Source: Roseibium sp. HPY-6
GTDB taxonomy: Bacteria > Pseudomonadota > Alphaproteobacteria > Rhizobiales > Stappiaceae
Reading direction: 5' to 3'
Length of the DNA stretch: 64,000 bases
NCBI RefSeq assembly: GCF_040530035.1
Contig: NZ_JBEWCD010000001.1
Span: 930,001 to 994,000 of the forward strand
Shown here: positions 54,264 through 63,033 of the stretch, piece by piece
Layout of the letters: each line of letters opens with the position of its first letter
Position numbering within the stretch: position 1 is the stretch's first letter
The notes under the pieces: model-generated
What the model was told of the DNA's origin: nothing
The model's database searches: none
The model's input: the letters and a program-made list of their open reading frames with translations, nothing else
Program-made: the position numbers and the translations under genes

Positions 54264-55152
54264 GTCTTTTGTTGCCACTTTGGTGTCTACTCCAACAGCC
54301 CCGGCTGTTGATCAGGAACTTGTCAGGCGTGCCGAAGACGTCCTTGGAGTAAGTAACGCCGCGACAATCCTGAGCGCCGGAGTTGCTGCCGATATCCGCT
54401 TCGAAACACCCGACGCAGCATCCGCTGATACCATGTTGCGTGATCTCGTCGGCTCTGCCCCTGTTGACGTCTTTGTGCAACCGGAACACGGCCGCCGCAA
54501 GCACCTTCTCATTGCGGACATGGATTCCACCATGATCCGGCAGGAGTGCATCGACGAACTGGCTGCCGAACTTGGCCTGAAAGACAGAATTTCGGCAATC
54601 ACCGAGCGCGCCATGCGCGGCGAAATCGAGTTTGAACCAGCGCTGCGTGAACGGGTCGGTCTCCTAACGGGTTTGCCCGTGTCGGCGATCGGCACCGTCC
54701 TGAGCAACCGGATTGTGCTGATGCCGGGTGGACGCACGCTGGTCCAGACCATGAAGGCAAATAGCGCCTATTGTGCGCTGGTATCGGGTGGGTTCACGCA
54801 TTTTACCAAGGCGGTCTCCGCAATGATCGGTTTTGACGAGAACCAGGCCAACACACTTCTGGAAGACGGCGGCAAGCTTACGGGCAAGGTTGGTGAGCCG
54901 ATTCTTGGAAAGGATGCAAAACGTGTCCGCCTTGAAGAGCTGGTAGCTGAAAAGAACCTGGCCTTTGAAGACACCCTGGCTGTCGGTGACGGGGCAAATG
55001 ATCTCGCCATGATTGAAAAGGCGGGGTCAGGCGTTGCCTACAGGGCGAAGCCCGCCGTTGCAAAGGCGGCGGATTTCCGTGTCGACCACGGTGACCTGAC
55101 AGCCCTGCTGTATTTGCAGGGATATTCGGAGCAGGACTTTGTGCTGAGCTGA
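54262..55152 (+). CDS. serB: Phosphoserine phosphatase
   Basis: It removes the phosphate of phosphoserine, the last step of serine synthesis. 296 residues. The HAD core has the nucleophile Asp in LLIADMDSTMIRQE, SGGFTHFTKAVSAMIGFDENQAN, and the metal-site GDGANDLAMIEKAGSGVAYRAKP; the N-terminal ~85 residues are the SerB-specific ACT-like extension. The ATG at 54262 follows AGGGA. It is head-to-head with miaA with no intergenic DNA, so its promoter must lie inside miaA. serA is in this window at 7.4 kb. Confidence 0.96.
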   Translation: MSFVATLVSTPTAPAVDQELVRRAEDVLGVSNAATILSAGVAADIRFETPDAASADTMLRDLVGSAPVDVFVQPEHGRRKHLLIADMDSTMIRQECIDELAAELGLKDRISAITERAMRGEIEFEPALRERVGLLTGLPVSAIGTVLSNRIVLMPGGRTLVQTMKANSAYCALVSGGFTHFTKAVSAMIGFDENQANTLLEDGGKLTGKVGEPILGKDAKRVRLEELVAEKNLAFEDTLAVGDGANDLAMIEKAGSGVAYRAKPAVAKAADFRVDHGDLTALLYLQGYSEQDFVLS

Positions 55153-55208
55153 TGAGCTGAAGCGCTTTGCGCTCGCATGCTTCGAAATCTTCAGACAATT
55201 CAAGCGCC

Positions 55209-55244
55209 CAAATGAAATCCGCCCGGTGTGAGAAGACCGGGCGG
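55209..55244 (-). terminator. Terminator of hcp copy 1
   Basis: CCGCCCGGT / ACCGGGCGG, a perfect 9-bp stem; on the minus strand it is followed by ATTTCATTT. It lies between the convergent serB and hcp genes. Confidence 0.8.
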
Positions 55245-55320
55245 TTGCAGTTGGCGGGCGGGGGGTAGGTCCGCCGGCTGGGGGCCGGTTCAATGCCGGC
55301 CTCCGCGTTATTGCCTTGGA

Positions 55321-55833
55321 TCAGGTGACCGGAGCGCGGTAATCGTCGGATGCGCTTGTTCCGGCAACTTCGTGGGTCCACTCGCACTTGCGGTAGGTGA
55401 ACGAGAACTGGTCTATGTCACCGCGCGAGGCGTTGGCTTCGTCGTTGACGTCCGGAAGGATCGTCTTGCCTTCCACCAGAACCGCGTCGATGAACTTGAT
55501 CGTGTAGTAGTGCTCCTGAACGCCTGCCGTGGACGTGCGCCAGAACTCAACTTCGATCTCGAGCGCTTCACCGGTTGCCAGTGCCTGCCAGAAGAGCGGG
55601 GTTGCCTTGTCGACAGGCTTGACGAAGGTCGTCGGCAAGTGGCGGCGCGTAGCGATGATGGAACCGGACTGCGGATCACGCGGCACGACTGCGTTCTGTT
55701 CCAGGGCATAAACGAGGGACTGGCCTTCGTGGCCTTCCTGCCACAGGTTGCCGATGCTGTCGCCTGTGGTTGCGTCTGCAGTCATGTCGCCTTGGGTTGC
55801 GCCTGTGGCTTTGAGGTAAGCGATATTGGACAT
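55321..55833 (-). CDS. hcp: Type VI secretion Hcp protein, copy 1
   Basis: 170 residues of the Hcp1 family, which forms the hexameric rings of the type VI tail tube and can carry effectors. SNIAYLKATGATQGDMTAD, then LVYALEQNAVVPRD, RRHLPTTFVKPVDKATPLFWQALATGE, WRTSTAGVQEHYYTIKFIDAVLVE and FSFTYRKCEWTHE are typical. The start follows AGGAGATC. The protein is identical to the copy at 63034-63546, though the genes differ at about 19 synonymous positions. The promoter is sigma-54 type. No other T6SS gene is in the window. Confidence 0.95.
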   Translation of the reverse strand: MSNIAYLKATGATQGDMTADATTGDSIGNLWQEGHEGQSLVYALEQNAVVPRDPQSGSIIATRRHLPTTFVKPVDKATPLFWQALATGEALEIEVEFWRTSTAGVQEHYYTIKFIDAVLVEGKTILPDVNDEANASRGDIDQFSFTYRKCEWTHEVAGTSASDDYRAPVT

Positions 55834-55920
55834 TTTGATCTCCTGGCTCTGTGCTGCTCGGCAGCTTTGATTTGAATTCCGGGGCGCTGGATTTGTGTTT
55901 GGCGCCGATGCCAGGAGAAT

Positions 55921-55936
55921 TGCAACGGGTGTGCCA
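55921..55936 (-). promoter_or_regulatory. Sigma-54 promoter of hcp copy 1
   Basis: On the minus strand TGGCAC-ACCCG-TTGCA matches the sigma-54 -24 (GG) and -12 (GC) elements with correct spacing. Transcription should start near 55910, about 75 bases before the hcp ATG. Confidence 0.85.
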
Positions 55937-56011
55937 GCTTGCGGAAATTTCCTCAAACCACTGAAAAATATGCGATTATTTTATTTTCGCGGCGCATTAA
56001 CGACTGTGTCA

Positions 56012-56031
56012 CTGTGCAGAAATCTGCACAG
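56012..56031. promoter_or_regulatory. Probable enhancer-binding-protein site (UAS) of hcp copy 1
   Basis: CTGTGCAG-AAAT-CTGCACAG, a perfect 8-4-8 inverted repeat, lies about 85 bases upstream of the -24/-12 promoter. AT-rich DNA between them could bind IHF. The same site recurs at copy 2. Confidence 0.75.
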
Positions 56032-56068
56032 CTCCGGTTAAGCTGCGAGGAAACACGCGCAAGTCCAG

Positions 56069-56084
56069 TGTGACGAACATCACA
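56069..56084. promoter_or_regulatory. CRP-type site or second activator site upstream of hcp copy 1
   Basis: TGTGA-CGAACA-TCACA is a perfect match to the Crp/FNR-type half-site layout. It is conserved at copy 2 (63782-63797). A role in hcp expression is inferred from that conservation. Confidence 0.55.
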
Positions 56085-56376
56085 AAATGCGTTCAAAGGG
56101 CCTGCCGGGAGACAAATTGGACCGCTGAACGTGCGAAAATCCCACGCCGCTTACAACAGCGCGCAGCCGTTCAAGCTGAAATTTTCACGCGCAAAAGACC
56201 GTCCACGCTGAATGAAAACTGACCCGGACAGATGGCGGTGGCTGAAGTTCAAATGCGTGAACCCACCGGATGCTCCGCGTCCATGCGCATGCGGTGTTCG
56301 ACTTGATTGCGTCTTCTTGCCCCCTTAGGCTTTCAGGCAACCAATGCTGGAACCTGCTTTGAAAGGAAACGCCCCG

Positions 56377-57021
56377 ATGGCGGCAAGCGACAAGGGGAAG
56401 GCCATTCTTGAGAATGCCTACAGGCTCTCGACCCCGGACGACAACAAAACCTACTATCGGGAATTCGCGCAGTCTTACGACGAGGACTTTGCCGATGCGC
56501 TTGGGTTTGTCTATCCGCAGACCATTGCCAAAATCTATTCTGCAAAGGCAGTGGCTGAGGACATTCCGGTGGCCGATATCGGTTGTGGCACCGGTCTGGT
56601 CGCCGAGGCGCTCGCCCTCCCCGCACGGGATATCGACGGCATGGATATTTCTTCAGAGATGCTGTCCCACGCTGCCAAGAAATCGCTTTACCGCCGCACG
56701 TATGAAATCGATCTCACAACGGATCTGTCGCCGATCTGCAACGACTACGGCGCGGTCGTGTCGTCCGGAACTTTCACCCATGGCCACCTTGGACCGGATG
56801 CTCTGACCAACCTTCTTGCAATCGCGCGTGAAGGTGCCCTCTTCGTCATCGGTGTGAACCGCTCACATTTTAAAAGTCTTGGCTTCCAGGAGACGCTAGC
56901 CGGATTGGCCCGTGTCCGGCGGATATCAGAACCGAGCCTTGAGGAGGTCCGGATTTATTCAAAGGACGATCACGAACACTCGGGCGATATGGCAATGGCG
57001 GTCTCCTACCGGAAACTGTGA
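56377..57021 (+). CDS. Class I SAM-dependent methyltransferase
   Basis: About 214 residues. The SAM-binding motif VADIGCGTGLVAEALALP, then IDGMDISSEMLSHAAKKSLYR and VVSSGTFTHGHLGPDALTNLLAIAREGALFVIGVN are typical of Methyltransf_11/25 proteins. TPDDNKTYYREFAQSYDEDFA at the start is found in a family often called a williams-beuren-type methyltransferase. ATG 56377 follows AAAGGA; ATG 56344 is also possible. Acceptor unknown. Confidence 0.88.
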   Translation: MAASDKGKAILENAYRLSTPDDNKTYYREFAQSYDEDFADALGFVYPQTIAKIYSAKAVAEDIPVADIGCGTGLVAEALALPARDIDGMDISSEMLSHAAKKSLYRRTYEIDLTTDLSPICNDYGAVVSSGTFTHGHLGPDALTNLLAIAREGALFVIGVNRSHFKSLGFQETLAGLARVRRISEPSLEEVRIYSKDDHEHSGDMAMAVSYRKL

Positions 57022-57079
57022 CCGCGTTCGTCTCTTTTCGGTCCGCCGCTTCGAATTATCAGTGACCCTTGGCTGACGT

Positions 57080-57988
57080 TCAAAGCGAAGTTCCACTCGG
57101 CATTGCCAGAACATCTTCCGTAATTGCCGAAGTTGCGTGGTCAAAAAACGCATGCACGCGAGCGCTTCGGCGCACGTCCGGGTGTGCCAGCACCCAAAGG
57201 TCCCAGTTGACGCGATCATCCGGTTCTCCGATGCGAACAAGCTGTGGGTCCTTCTCGGCAAGATAAGTGGGCAGGACTGCAATCCCCAATCCCGACCTGG
57301 TCAAATCCAGAGCCCCCATGACCGTGTTGACGGTCGTTGTCGGCGCATTTGCGGATTTCCGGCTCTTGGCAATCTGGCTCATGGGGGATCGGTTGAGACT
57401 GTCATCCAGAAGAACCCAACGGAGCTGTTCCGGCGGCAGGTCACTTGCAGCTGCCCAGTAATCCCTGTGCGCATAAGCAGCGCAAATGATTGGAAGCAGT
57501 TTCCGGCCAACCCAGTGCTCAGGCGGGTTTTGGGTCGGCCGCAAGGCGATGTCCGCATCGCGCTGCATCAGATCAAGCGGCTCTGCATCTGACAAGATCC
57601 GCAATTCGACGTCCGGATGTTGTTTCTGAAAATCCACTATCACCGGTGTCAGGCAATTCAGCAGCGAGTCCGTGGTCGTGACTGTCAGTTTCCCCTCAAG
57701 ACGAAGATCTTTGCCCGCGAGCGCCATTTCGATGCTGTTCATACCATCACAAAGCACGATCGCCCGTTGGTAGAACAACTCCCCGGCAGGCGTCATGACA
57801 TAGCCGTGGCTTTGCCGGTCAAAAAGCCGGACTCCCAACCTGTCTTCGACGCCCGCGATGCGGCGGAAGACCGTCGAATGGTTGACACCCATCATCCTTG
57901 CGGCGCCCGCAAGGCTGCCAGCCTCGCATACCGACAGGACATAAGGCACGTCACTCCAATCGAGATTCTGCACTCTCTGTGCTTTCAT
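57080..57988 (-). CDS. LysR-family regulator
   Basis: 302 residues. The N-terminal HTH VLSVCEAGSLAGAARMMGVNHSTVFRRIAGVEDRLGVRLFDR, then a periplasmic-binding-like effector domain (LTVTTTDSLLNCLTPVIVDFQKQHPDVELRIL). Ends near DVLAMPSGTSL. It is divergent from the luciferase-domain gene at 58073, an arrangement in which LysR proteins often control the neighbour. Confidence 0.92.
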   Translation of the reverse strand: MKAQRVQNLDWSDVPYVLSVCEAGSLAGAARMMGVNHSTVFRRIAGVEDRLGVRLFDRQSHGYVMTPAGELFYQRAIVLCDGMNSIEMALAGKDLRLEGKLTVTTTDSLLNCLTPVIVDFQKQHPDVELRILSDAEPLDLMQRDADIALRPTQNPPEHWVGRKLLPIICAAYAHRDYWAAASDLPPEQLRWVLLDDSLNRSPMSQIAKSRKSANAPTTTVNTVMGALDLTRSGLGIAVLPTYLAEKDPQLVRIGEPDDRVNWDLWVLAHPDVRRSARVHAFFDHATSAITEDVLAMPSGTSL

Positions 57989-58072
57989 GCAAGAACCATT
58001 TGCGTAATTGGTGAATTTACTTGCAGGTTTTAGCAGTCATACTTGCCGCATGCAACGATATGGAGCAGAGAC

Positions 58073-58555
58073 ATGCATAGCGAGATGAATTTGCAGCACC
58101 GCAGCGGATCAAAGCCCGACACAACCAGCAGCCTGCCGCATTCACAGCTGAACCAGCATGGTCCTGACGTCGTTGTCGCTGCTCTTCATACCTGGTGTTT
58201 CTCTCTGCCCCTCGTCCAGGAAGAAGACAGCGGCATCTCGGTTCCAGGTTCGCGAGCGCTAGTGCTTCACGATAGTGCTGATTGCAACCATGCAGCGTTC
58301 ATGATCGGACGCGAATTCGCGCATATCCACCCCCATCCCGACAATGGCAGCATGCATGTGCAGCTTCCGCCGGAAGCTGCGCGAGAGGTCATAGAAGCCG
58401 GGTGGGGCGAAAGCCACTATCTCGTGACCGAGGGCAGGCTTCCGTTCGGCCTTGTTCTGGTCTTCTCCCCACGAGACGAAATGGAACTGGAGGTGGTCAA
58501 AACGATCGTCCGCCACTCTTACGAATACGCGACCGGCCAAAGTTCTCAAACCTGA
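58073..58555 (+). CDS. Luciferase-domain (DUF5519-type) protein
   Basis: 160 residues. REFAHIHPHPDNGSMHVQLPPEAAREVIEAGWGESHYLV is the conserved HxHP core of the so-called luciferase/DUF5519 family; the N-terminal ~50 residues are polar and probably flexible. Despite the name, no light-producing activity is implied. GGAG precedes ATG 58073. It is the divergent neighbour of a LysR gene and followed by the interrupted solute-binding protein gene. Confidence 0.82.
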   Translation: MHSEMNLQHRSGSKPDTTSSLPHSQLNQHGPDVVVAALHTWCFSLPLVQEEDSGISVPGSRALVLHDSADCNHAAFMIGREFAHIHPHPDNGSMHVQLPPEAAREVIEAGWGESHYLVTEGRLPFGLVLVFSPRDEMELEVVKTIVRHSYEYATGQSSQT

Positions 58556-58652
58556 GAAGCTACGTCAAAATGCCAAGGGGCGAACAAGTGAGGGGGAGTT
58601 AAGCCACCTCACCGCATCACACGCCAAGCTTCAAACAATATGGAGTAACAGA

Positions 58653-59738
58653 ATGAGTGTCACAAAAACGCTCAGCACAGCAGCGCTTTGCGCTGTGCTT
58701 TCGATACCGGTGATGGCCGCCGACATCGAGACGAGGTCCCTGGATTAGCTTTATCAGGCCGCCTTGCAGGAAGGCGGAAAGTTCGTGCTGCGCGCCGGCG
58801 GCGACAAACCCGACCAGATCGACTACTACCTGGACATGTTCAAGGCGCGCTTTCCGGAACTCGACGTCACGCATAGCGTTGATGTCAGCATCAACCATGC
58901 GCCGAGATACGACAATGCGCGCGCGGCCGGCAGCGAAGCCGGCATCCCCGATGTCATTCAATTCCAGACGCTGCATGATTTCCATCACTACGCGGAAAAC
59001 GGATTGTTGGAGGCCTATCGGCCCAAAAACTGGGACAAGGTTTTTCCGGATCACAAAGATCCGCATGGCCGTTGGACGGGTCTTTATGGAGTGACTTTCA
59101 CAAACTACATCAATCTGGACAATGTCGACGAAGACAAGGCGCCCCGGGACGCCGTGGATTATCTCGACCCCGCCTTAAAGGGAAAGGTTATCCTGACCTA
59201 CCCCCACGATGACGATGCGGTCCTCTATCAGTTCTGGAAACTGAAGCAAAAATACGGCTGGAACTATCTGGAAGCGCTGGTCGCCAGTGAACCCACCTGG
59301 GTTCGTGGCACTGCGATGCCCTATGTCGCCATCAACAATGGCTGGTACGCAGCGAGTTTCACGACCTTTTGGGCATTCGAACCGTTTCCCGGAACCAACA
59401 CGCGCTTCATGTTCCCGGAAGAAGACTACTTCTTGACCTGGTTTCAGACGGTAGGGATCCCGAAACAGGCAAGGAACAAGGCGGCAGCCAGGCTTTATCT
59501 GAACTGGATGCTATCGGAAGAGTTCCAGGGCAAATGGCTTCAGTTCCCGGTGCGCATGGATATTGAAGCGCCCGGCGGCCACAAATCGGTGCTGAACCAC
59601 AACACCTCACCCGGCGACTTTCACCGCTGGATGCTGAAACGTGACCAGGTCGAACGGTTCCGGATGCAAATGCTCCAACTTATCGGACCGGTCCACGGCC
59701 CTACCCCGATCGAAATCGACTACAGCGCCAAACCTTAA
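58653..59738 (+). pseudogene. ABC-type solute-binding protein gene with an in-frame TAG
   Basis: ATG 58653, after GGAG, opens a Sec signal peptide (TLSTAALCAVLSIPVMAA) and continues ETRSLD, then TAG at 58746-58748, then directly LYQAALQEGGKFVLRAGGDKPDQIDYYLDMFKARFP and on to 59738 in the same frame. The intact frame would be 361 residues of an extracellular solute-binding protein (iron- or sugar-type, SBP_bac). A GAG-to-TAG change in codon 32 best explains it. No permease or ATPase is nearby. Re-initiation would give a product without a signal peptide. Confidence 0.85.
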
Positions 59739-59855
59739 GAGTTTTGGTCGGGCAACCCTGTTCTTTTGGGCACCGAAGACCCACGTGCCAGTGATCTTAT
59801 TCCTTCAGGCAACACGGTATCTATCGTGTTGCCGCAGCACTTGGCCCGCCGAAAT

Positions 59856-60215
59856 TCAGTCATTCAATCCTGACCGTCCAACCGATGCATGCCATCCGGA
59901 ACTCAGGTCGATGTGCTGAAGTGAATGCTCTTCGATGAGATCCTCATAGCCCTCCGGTAGAAAGGACTGGTCCCAAGCATCGCCGAAGCGCTGTTTGATA
60001 GCGTCGAAGTCTTTCCAAAGCGATGCGAATACGAGCGTATCCTCGTCGCTCTCGATCCCGCGACCGAAAAAGTAACCCTCATTTCCCGGCTCGTTTCTGA
60101 CAACATTGGCTGAAGTTGTGGCGAACTTACCGAGGAGCGTTTCTTCGCACCCGCGTTTCGACTTCACCTTGAAAAGACGCAGAATAGGCCCGCGTTCATT
60201 GGACTGAGCAACCAT
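59856..60215 (-). CDS. Antibiotic biosynthesis monooxygenase (ABM)-type protein
   Basis: 119 residues of the dimeric alpha-beta-barrel fold: RLFKVKSKRGCEETLLGKFATTSANVVRNEPGNEGYFFGRGIESDEDTLVFASLWKDFDAIKQRFG. The start follows AAAGGA. Members range from monooxygenases to stress-response proteins; activity unknown. Confidence 0.82.
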   Translation of the reverse strand: MVAQSNERGPILRLFKVKSKRGCEETLLGKFATTSANVVRNEPGNEGYFFGRGIESDEDTLVFASLWKDFDAIKQRFGDAWDQSFLPEGYEDLIEEHSLQHIDLSSGWHASVGRSGLND

Positions 60216-60272
60216 GTTTTTCCTTTGGGTTTTTGAGATCCAGTTGACGTTCAGGGTCTGGACTGACCCTGT

Positions 60273-60410
60273 TCAACAGATGAACCTGATGAGCGAGAGC
60301 TCAAGAAAGAGCTTTTGATAGGCACCGGCGTAGAACGTCCACAACAAGACTAGGGCCAGGCTCACCAGAGCGCACAACAGGCTGACCTTGAGCAAGGGCT
60401 GATCAGGCAT
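60273..60410 (-). CDS. Possible small membrane protein overlapping the MFS stop
   Basis: 45 residues: MPDQPLLKVSLLCALVSLALVLLWTFYAGAYQKLFLELSLIRFIC, with one transmembrane helix at about 8-28. Its ATG (60408-60410) overlaps the last codons of the MFS gene in another frame, as for a coupled gene. Ribosome-site support is moderate (GCGGGAA). Confidence 0.42.
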   Translation of the reverse strand: MPDQPLLKVSLLCALVSLALVLLWTFYAGAYQKLFLELSLIRFIC

Positions 60411-61644
60411 TTCCCGCTAGCCCCTGTAACTTGGGCATCTTGGACACCAACGGCCGTTCGTCGATCGGAAGATGGAGCAATGCGGCAATCAAGCCGAACA
60501 GGACAACACTCCACCACATGAGATCGTAGCTTCCGGTTCGTTCGAACACGAGGCCGCCCAGCCAGGCGCCCAGGAAACTGCCGATTTGATGCATGAAAAA
60601 GACGATCCCGATCAGCGTCGCCAGATACCGCGGTCCGAAGACCTGAGCGACAATGCCCGTTGTAAGCGGAACGGTACCCAGCCAGGTAAACCCCATCACA
60701 GCAGCAAATATGAGCGTCGACACGTCGGATACGGGGAGAAGGATGAAAAGTGCGATCGCGCAGGACCTTGCCAGGTAAAGACTGACAAGAACTTTCCTTT
60801 TGCTCAAGTAATCGCCGACGGCTCCGCAGGCAAGCGTTCCGGCAATGTTGGTCGCCCCTATGGTTGCAAGCGCAGCGCCGCCAAGCCAGGCTTCCAGTTG
60901 CAGGTCCATGAGGTAAGCCGGCAGATGGGTCCCGATAAAGGCAAGTTGAAACCCGCAAACGAAGAACCCGAGCACCAGCAGCACGAAGCCTTTGTGCCCG
61001 AGCGCCTGCGACAGAGCCTCGGCGAGAGACTGATCCGCACTTTGCGCATCCGCACGGCCGGACAGGAAAGGCGCAAGAACACACATCGTGAGGGCAACGA
61101 GAGCCAGGCTCACAAATGCCATCGACCAGCTCAGCGTATCGATCAGGCTCAGGGTGACGGGCACGGACAGAAAGATCCCCAGTGATCCGCCAAGCGACGC
61201 TATTCCAAGCGCAGTGGAGCGTCGCTCCGGCGGATACCGGTGTCCAACGGCCCCCAAGACCACGGCATAGGTCGTGGCACTCAAGCCAATGCCAACCAGA
61301 ACGCCAAGACCCAGCACCAAACCGAGAGCGGATGAGGCAAGCGATGCGCAAATCAGCCCGCCGGCATAAAGGGCACCGCCTGCGAAGATGACCCTTGCGC
61401 TTCCATACCGGTCGGCGATCATTCCCGCGAATGGTTGTGCAAGACCCCATATCAGGTTTTGCAATGCGACAGCGAACCCGAATGTTTCCCGGTCGACACT
61501 TTGAATACCTTCCGTAACCGGGTTCAAAAACAACCCGAAGGAGTGCCGCATACCGATCGCTATGAGTGCAACAACGGACCCGGCGAGCAAGACAATACGC
61601 GGATCGCTGAGGTACCCGGCCGCAGCGACATTTTTAGAACTCAT
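60403..61644 (-). CDS. MFS transporter
   Basis: 413 residues with twelve predicted helices. GMIADRYGSARVIFAGGALYAGG carries the MFS loop motif (D-R-x-G-x-R), VLVGIGLSATTYAVVLGAVGHRYPPERRSTALGIASLGGSLG fits the OFA/MCT-like subgroup. ATG 61644 follows GGGGAG. A DUF1127 gene ends 45 bases upstream of its start, and a LysR gene is divergent beyond that. Substrate unknown. Confidence 0.92.
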   Translation of the reverse strand: MSSKNVAAAGYLSDPRIVLLAGSVVALIAIGMRHSFGLFLNPVTEGIQSVDRETFGFAVALQNLIWGLAQPFAGMIADRYGSARVIFAGGALYAGGLICASLASSALGLVLGLGVLVGIGLSATTYAVVLGAVGHRYPPERRSTALGIASLGGSLGIFLSVPVTLSLIDTLSWSMAFVSLALVALTMCVLAPFLSGRADAQSADQSLAEALSQALGHKGFVLLVLGFFVCGFQLAFIGTHLPAYLMDLQLEAWLGGAALATIGATNIAGTLACGAVGDYLSKRKVLVSLYLARSCAIALFILLPVSDVSTLIFAAVMGFTWLGTVPLTTGIVAQVFGPRYLATLIGIVFFMHQIGSFLGAWLGGLVFERTGSYDLMWWSVVLFGLIAALLHLPIDERPLVSKMPKLQGLAGNA

Positions 61645-61688
61645 TCCGGATCTCCCCATGGTGAAACGATGCAATGGACCTTCCCGCA

Positions 61689-61916
61689 TCAGTCGCCTCT
61701 GTTGCGTTTGCGCTCGCCCTGGCCTGAGCTTACGATTGAGGTGATTTCGCTGCGATCTATAGCCAGATCACGAAGGGTCGCAGTGCTCAGCCCTTCCAGT
61801 TCCCTGCGGTCGCGTCGTTGTTTGCGCCAAGTGCGAAAAGTGCCGAGCCAGACTGCAAGACGTGAAACACGCAATTTCGTTTTAGGCACGGCTCCGATGG
61901 CTAGTTCCTTGGTCAA
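61689..61916 (-). CDS. DUF1127 small protein
   Basis: 75 residues. LGTFRTWRKQRRDRRELEGLSTATLRDLAIDRSEITSIV matches DUF1127 (W-x-R...L-x-x-L-D-x-x-L-x-D-I-G/A). In some alphaproteobacteria such small Arg-rich proteins act in RNA turnover or phosphate/stress responses. It is upstream of the MFS gene and divergent from LysR. Confidence 0.8.
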   Translation of the reverse strand: MTKELAIGAVPKTKLRVSRLAVWLGTFRTWRKQRRDRRELEGLSTATLRDLAIDRSEITSIVSSGQGERKRNRGD

Positions 61917-61991
61917 AGATCACACCCGCTAGAGCGTTAAGAGCACCTGATTGTCTTGCGAGAGTTGTTATTGATCAAAACGTATTGTTCA

Positions 61992-62906
61992 ATGAGTGTT
62001 ATGCGTGAAACCAATATCAGAAATGTCGATCTGAACCTGCTTGTTGCCTTTGACGCGCTTCACAAGGAGCGCAGCGTGACGCGGGCAGCAACGCGCCTTG
62101 CGTTAACGCAGCCAACGGTTTCGGGCATGTTGAAGCGGCTTCGACAGGTGTTTGATGATGACCTGTTCATCCGCACCTCCCACGGCATTACACCGACGCC
62201 GCGAGCGGACGCGATCGCACCCCAAATCGATGAGGTTCTGGGCGGCGTGCGCACGTTGCTCGAGCCAGATGATTTCGATCCTGCAACATCTCACTTCACC
62301 GCTAGGATTTGCGGAAGCGACTATCTGCAACACACGATCCTGAACACCTTTGCCAAAACGGTTTTCAGTGCAGCTCCCAATGCACGTGTTTCCGTTTTGC
62401 CGCGACCTGCAAGCGGCATCGTCGATCAACTCGAGCGGGGCGAAGTTGATCTGATATTGAGCGACCGGGATCTGGCCGTGCCTGACCTCCCGGCGCGTTT
62501 ACTCTATAGCGACGGGTTTGTTTGTCTTTCCAGTTATCCGGACATGCAGGACGGAGAGGAAATCTCCCTGGACCGGCTCTGTACATTGCGGCACGCATTC
62601 GTTGATCCGACAGGCAGCAGTTTCCGGGGACCGATCGACGAAGCCTTGAGCGATGCCGGGAGGGAGCGACAGGTGGTGCTGGCTGTGCCCACATTCGCGA
62701 TGCTGATGCATCTGATGAAATCGCAAAGCCTCGTGGCGTTCATACCTGAACGGATTGCCGGTTCCTTCGACCACAATTTCGCTCAAGTGATCACCCCACT
62801 GAAGCTTCCCGGCCTCGAAATCGTTGCAAACTGGCACCCTCGCATGCAGCGCGATGCAAGGCATATGTGGCTGAGAGACGTGCTTCTGTCCGTGGCAAAG
62901 GTGTAA
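61992..62906 (+). CDS. LysR-family regulator (NodD-like)
   Basis: 304 residues. IRNVDLNLLVAFDALHKERSVTRAATRLALTQPTVSGMLKRLRQVFDDDLFIRTSHGITPTPRA is the HTH of the NodD/LinR subgroup. The effector domain follows (RICGSDYLQHTILNTFAKTV). It is divergent from the DUF1127-MFS unit and probably controls it. ATG 61992 is preferred over upstream TTG starts. Confidence 0.92.
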   Translation: MSVMRETNIRNVDLNLLVAFDALHKERSVTRAATRLALTQPTVSGMLKRLRQVFDDDLFIRTSHGITPTPRADAIAPQIDEVLGGVRTLLEPDDFDPATSHFTARICGSDYLQHTILNTFAKTVFSAAPNARVSVLPRPASGIVDQLERGEVDLILSDRDLAVPDLPARLLYSDGFVCLSSYPDMQDGEEISLDRLCTLRHAFVDPTGSSFRGPIDEALSDAGRERQVVLAVPTFAMLMHLMKSQSLVAFIPERIAGSFDHNFAQVITPLKLPGLEIVANWHPRMQRDARHMWLRDVLLSVAKV

Positions 62907-62931
62907 CGGCGTTTGGAGATCCTGAGCTCTC

Positions 62932-62965
62932 TCAAACAAATCCGCCCGGCGCTTTGGCCGGGCGG
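62932..62965 (-). terminator. Terminator of hcp copy 2
   Basis: CCGCCCGGC / GCCGGGCGG, a perfect 9-bp stem, followed on the minus strand by ATTTGTTTG. Confidence 0.82.
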
Positions 62966-63033
62966 TGGCAGCTGTCTGGAGGGGCACCCATCCAGCTGCT
63001 GACCGGATCAAATCCGGTTCGGGGTTTTTGTGA

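Larger units (their letters stand above)
55321..56150 (-). repeat. hcp direct-repeat unit, copy 1
   Basis: About 830 bases, gene plus 5' UTR, promoter and upstream region, nearly identical to 63034-63860. The core stretch from TTTTCGCGGCGCATTAACG to the CRP-type site is identical in both copies. Similarity fades after about 56150. Confidence 0.9.

Noticed and set aside
60362..61450. Long minus-strand open frame in the MFS region in another frame
   Set aside because: Overlaps the well-supported MFS gene on the same strand; Cys/Arg-rich translation with no helices or motifs.
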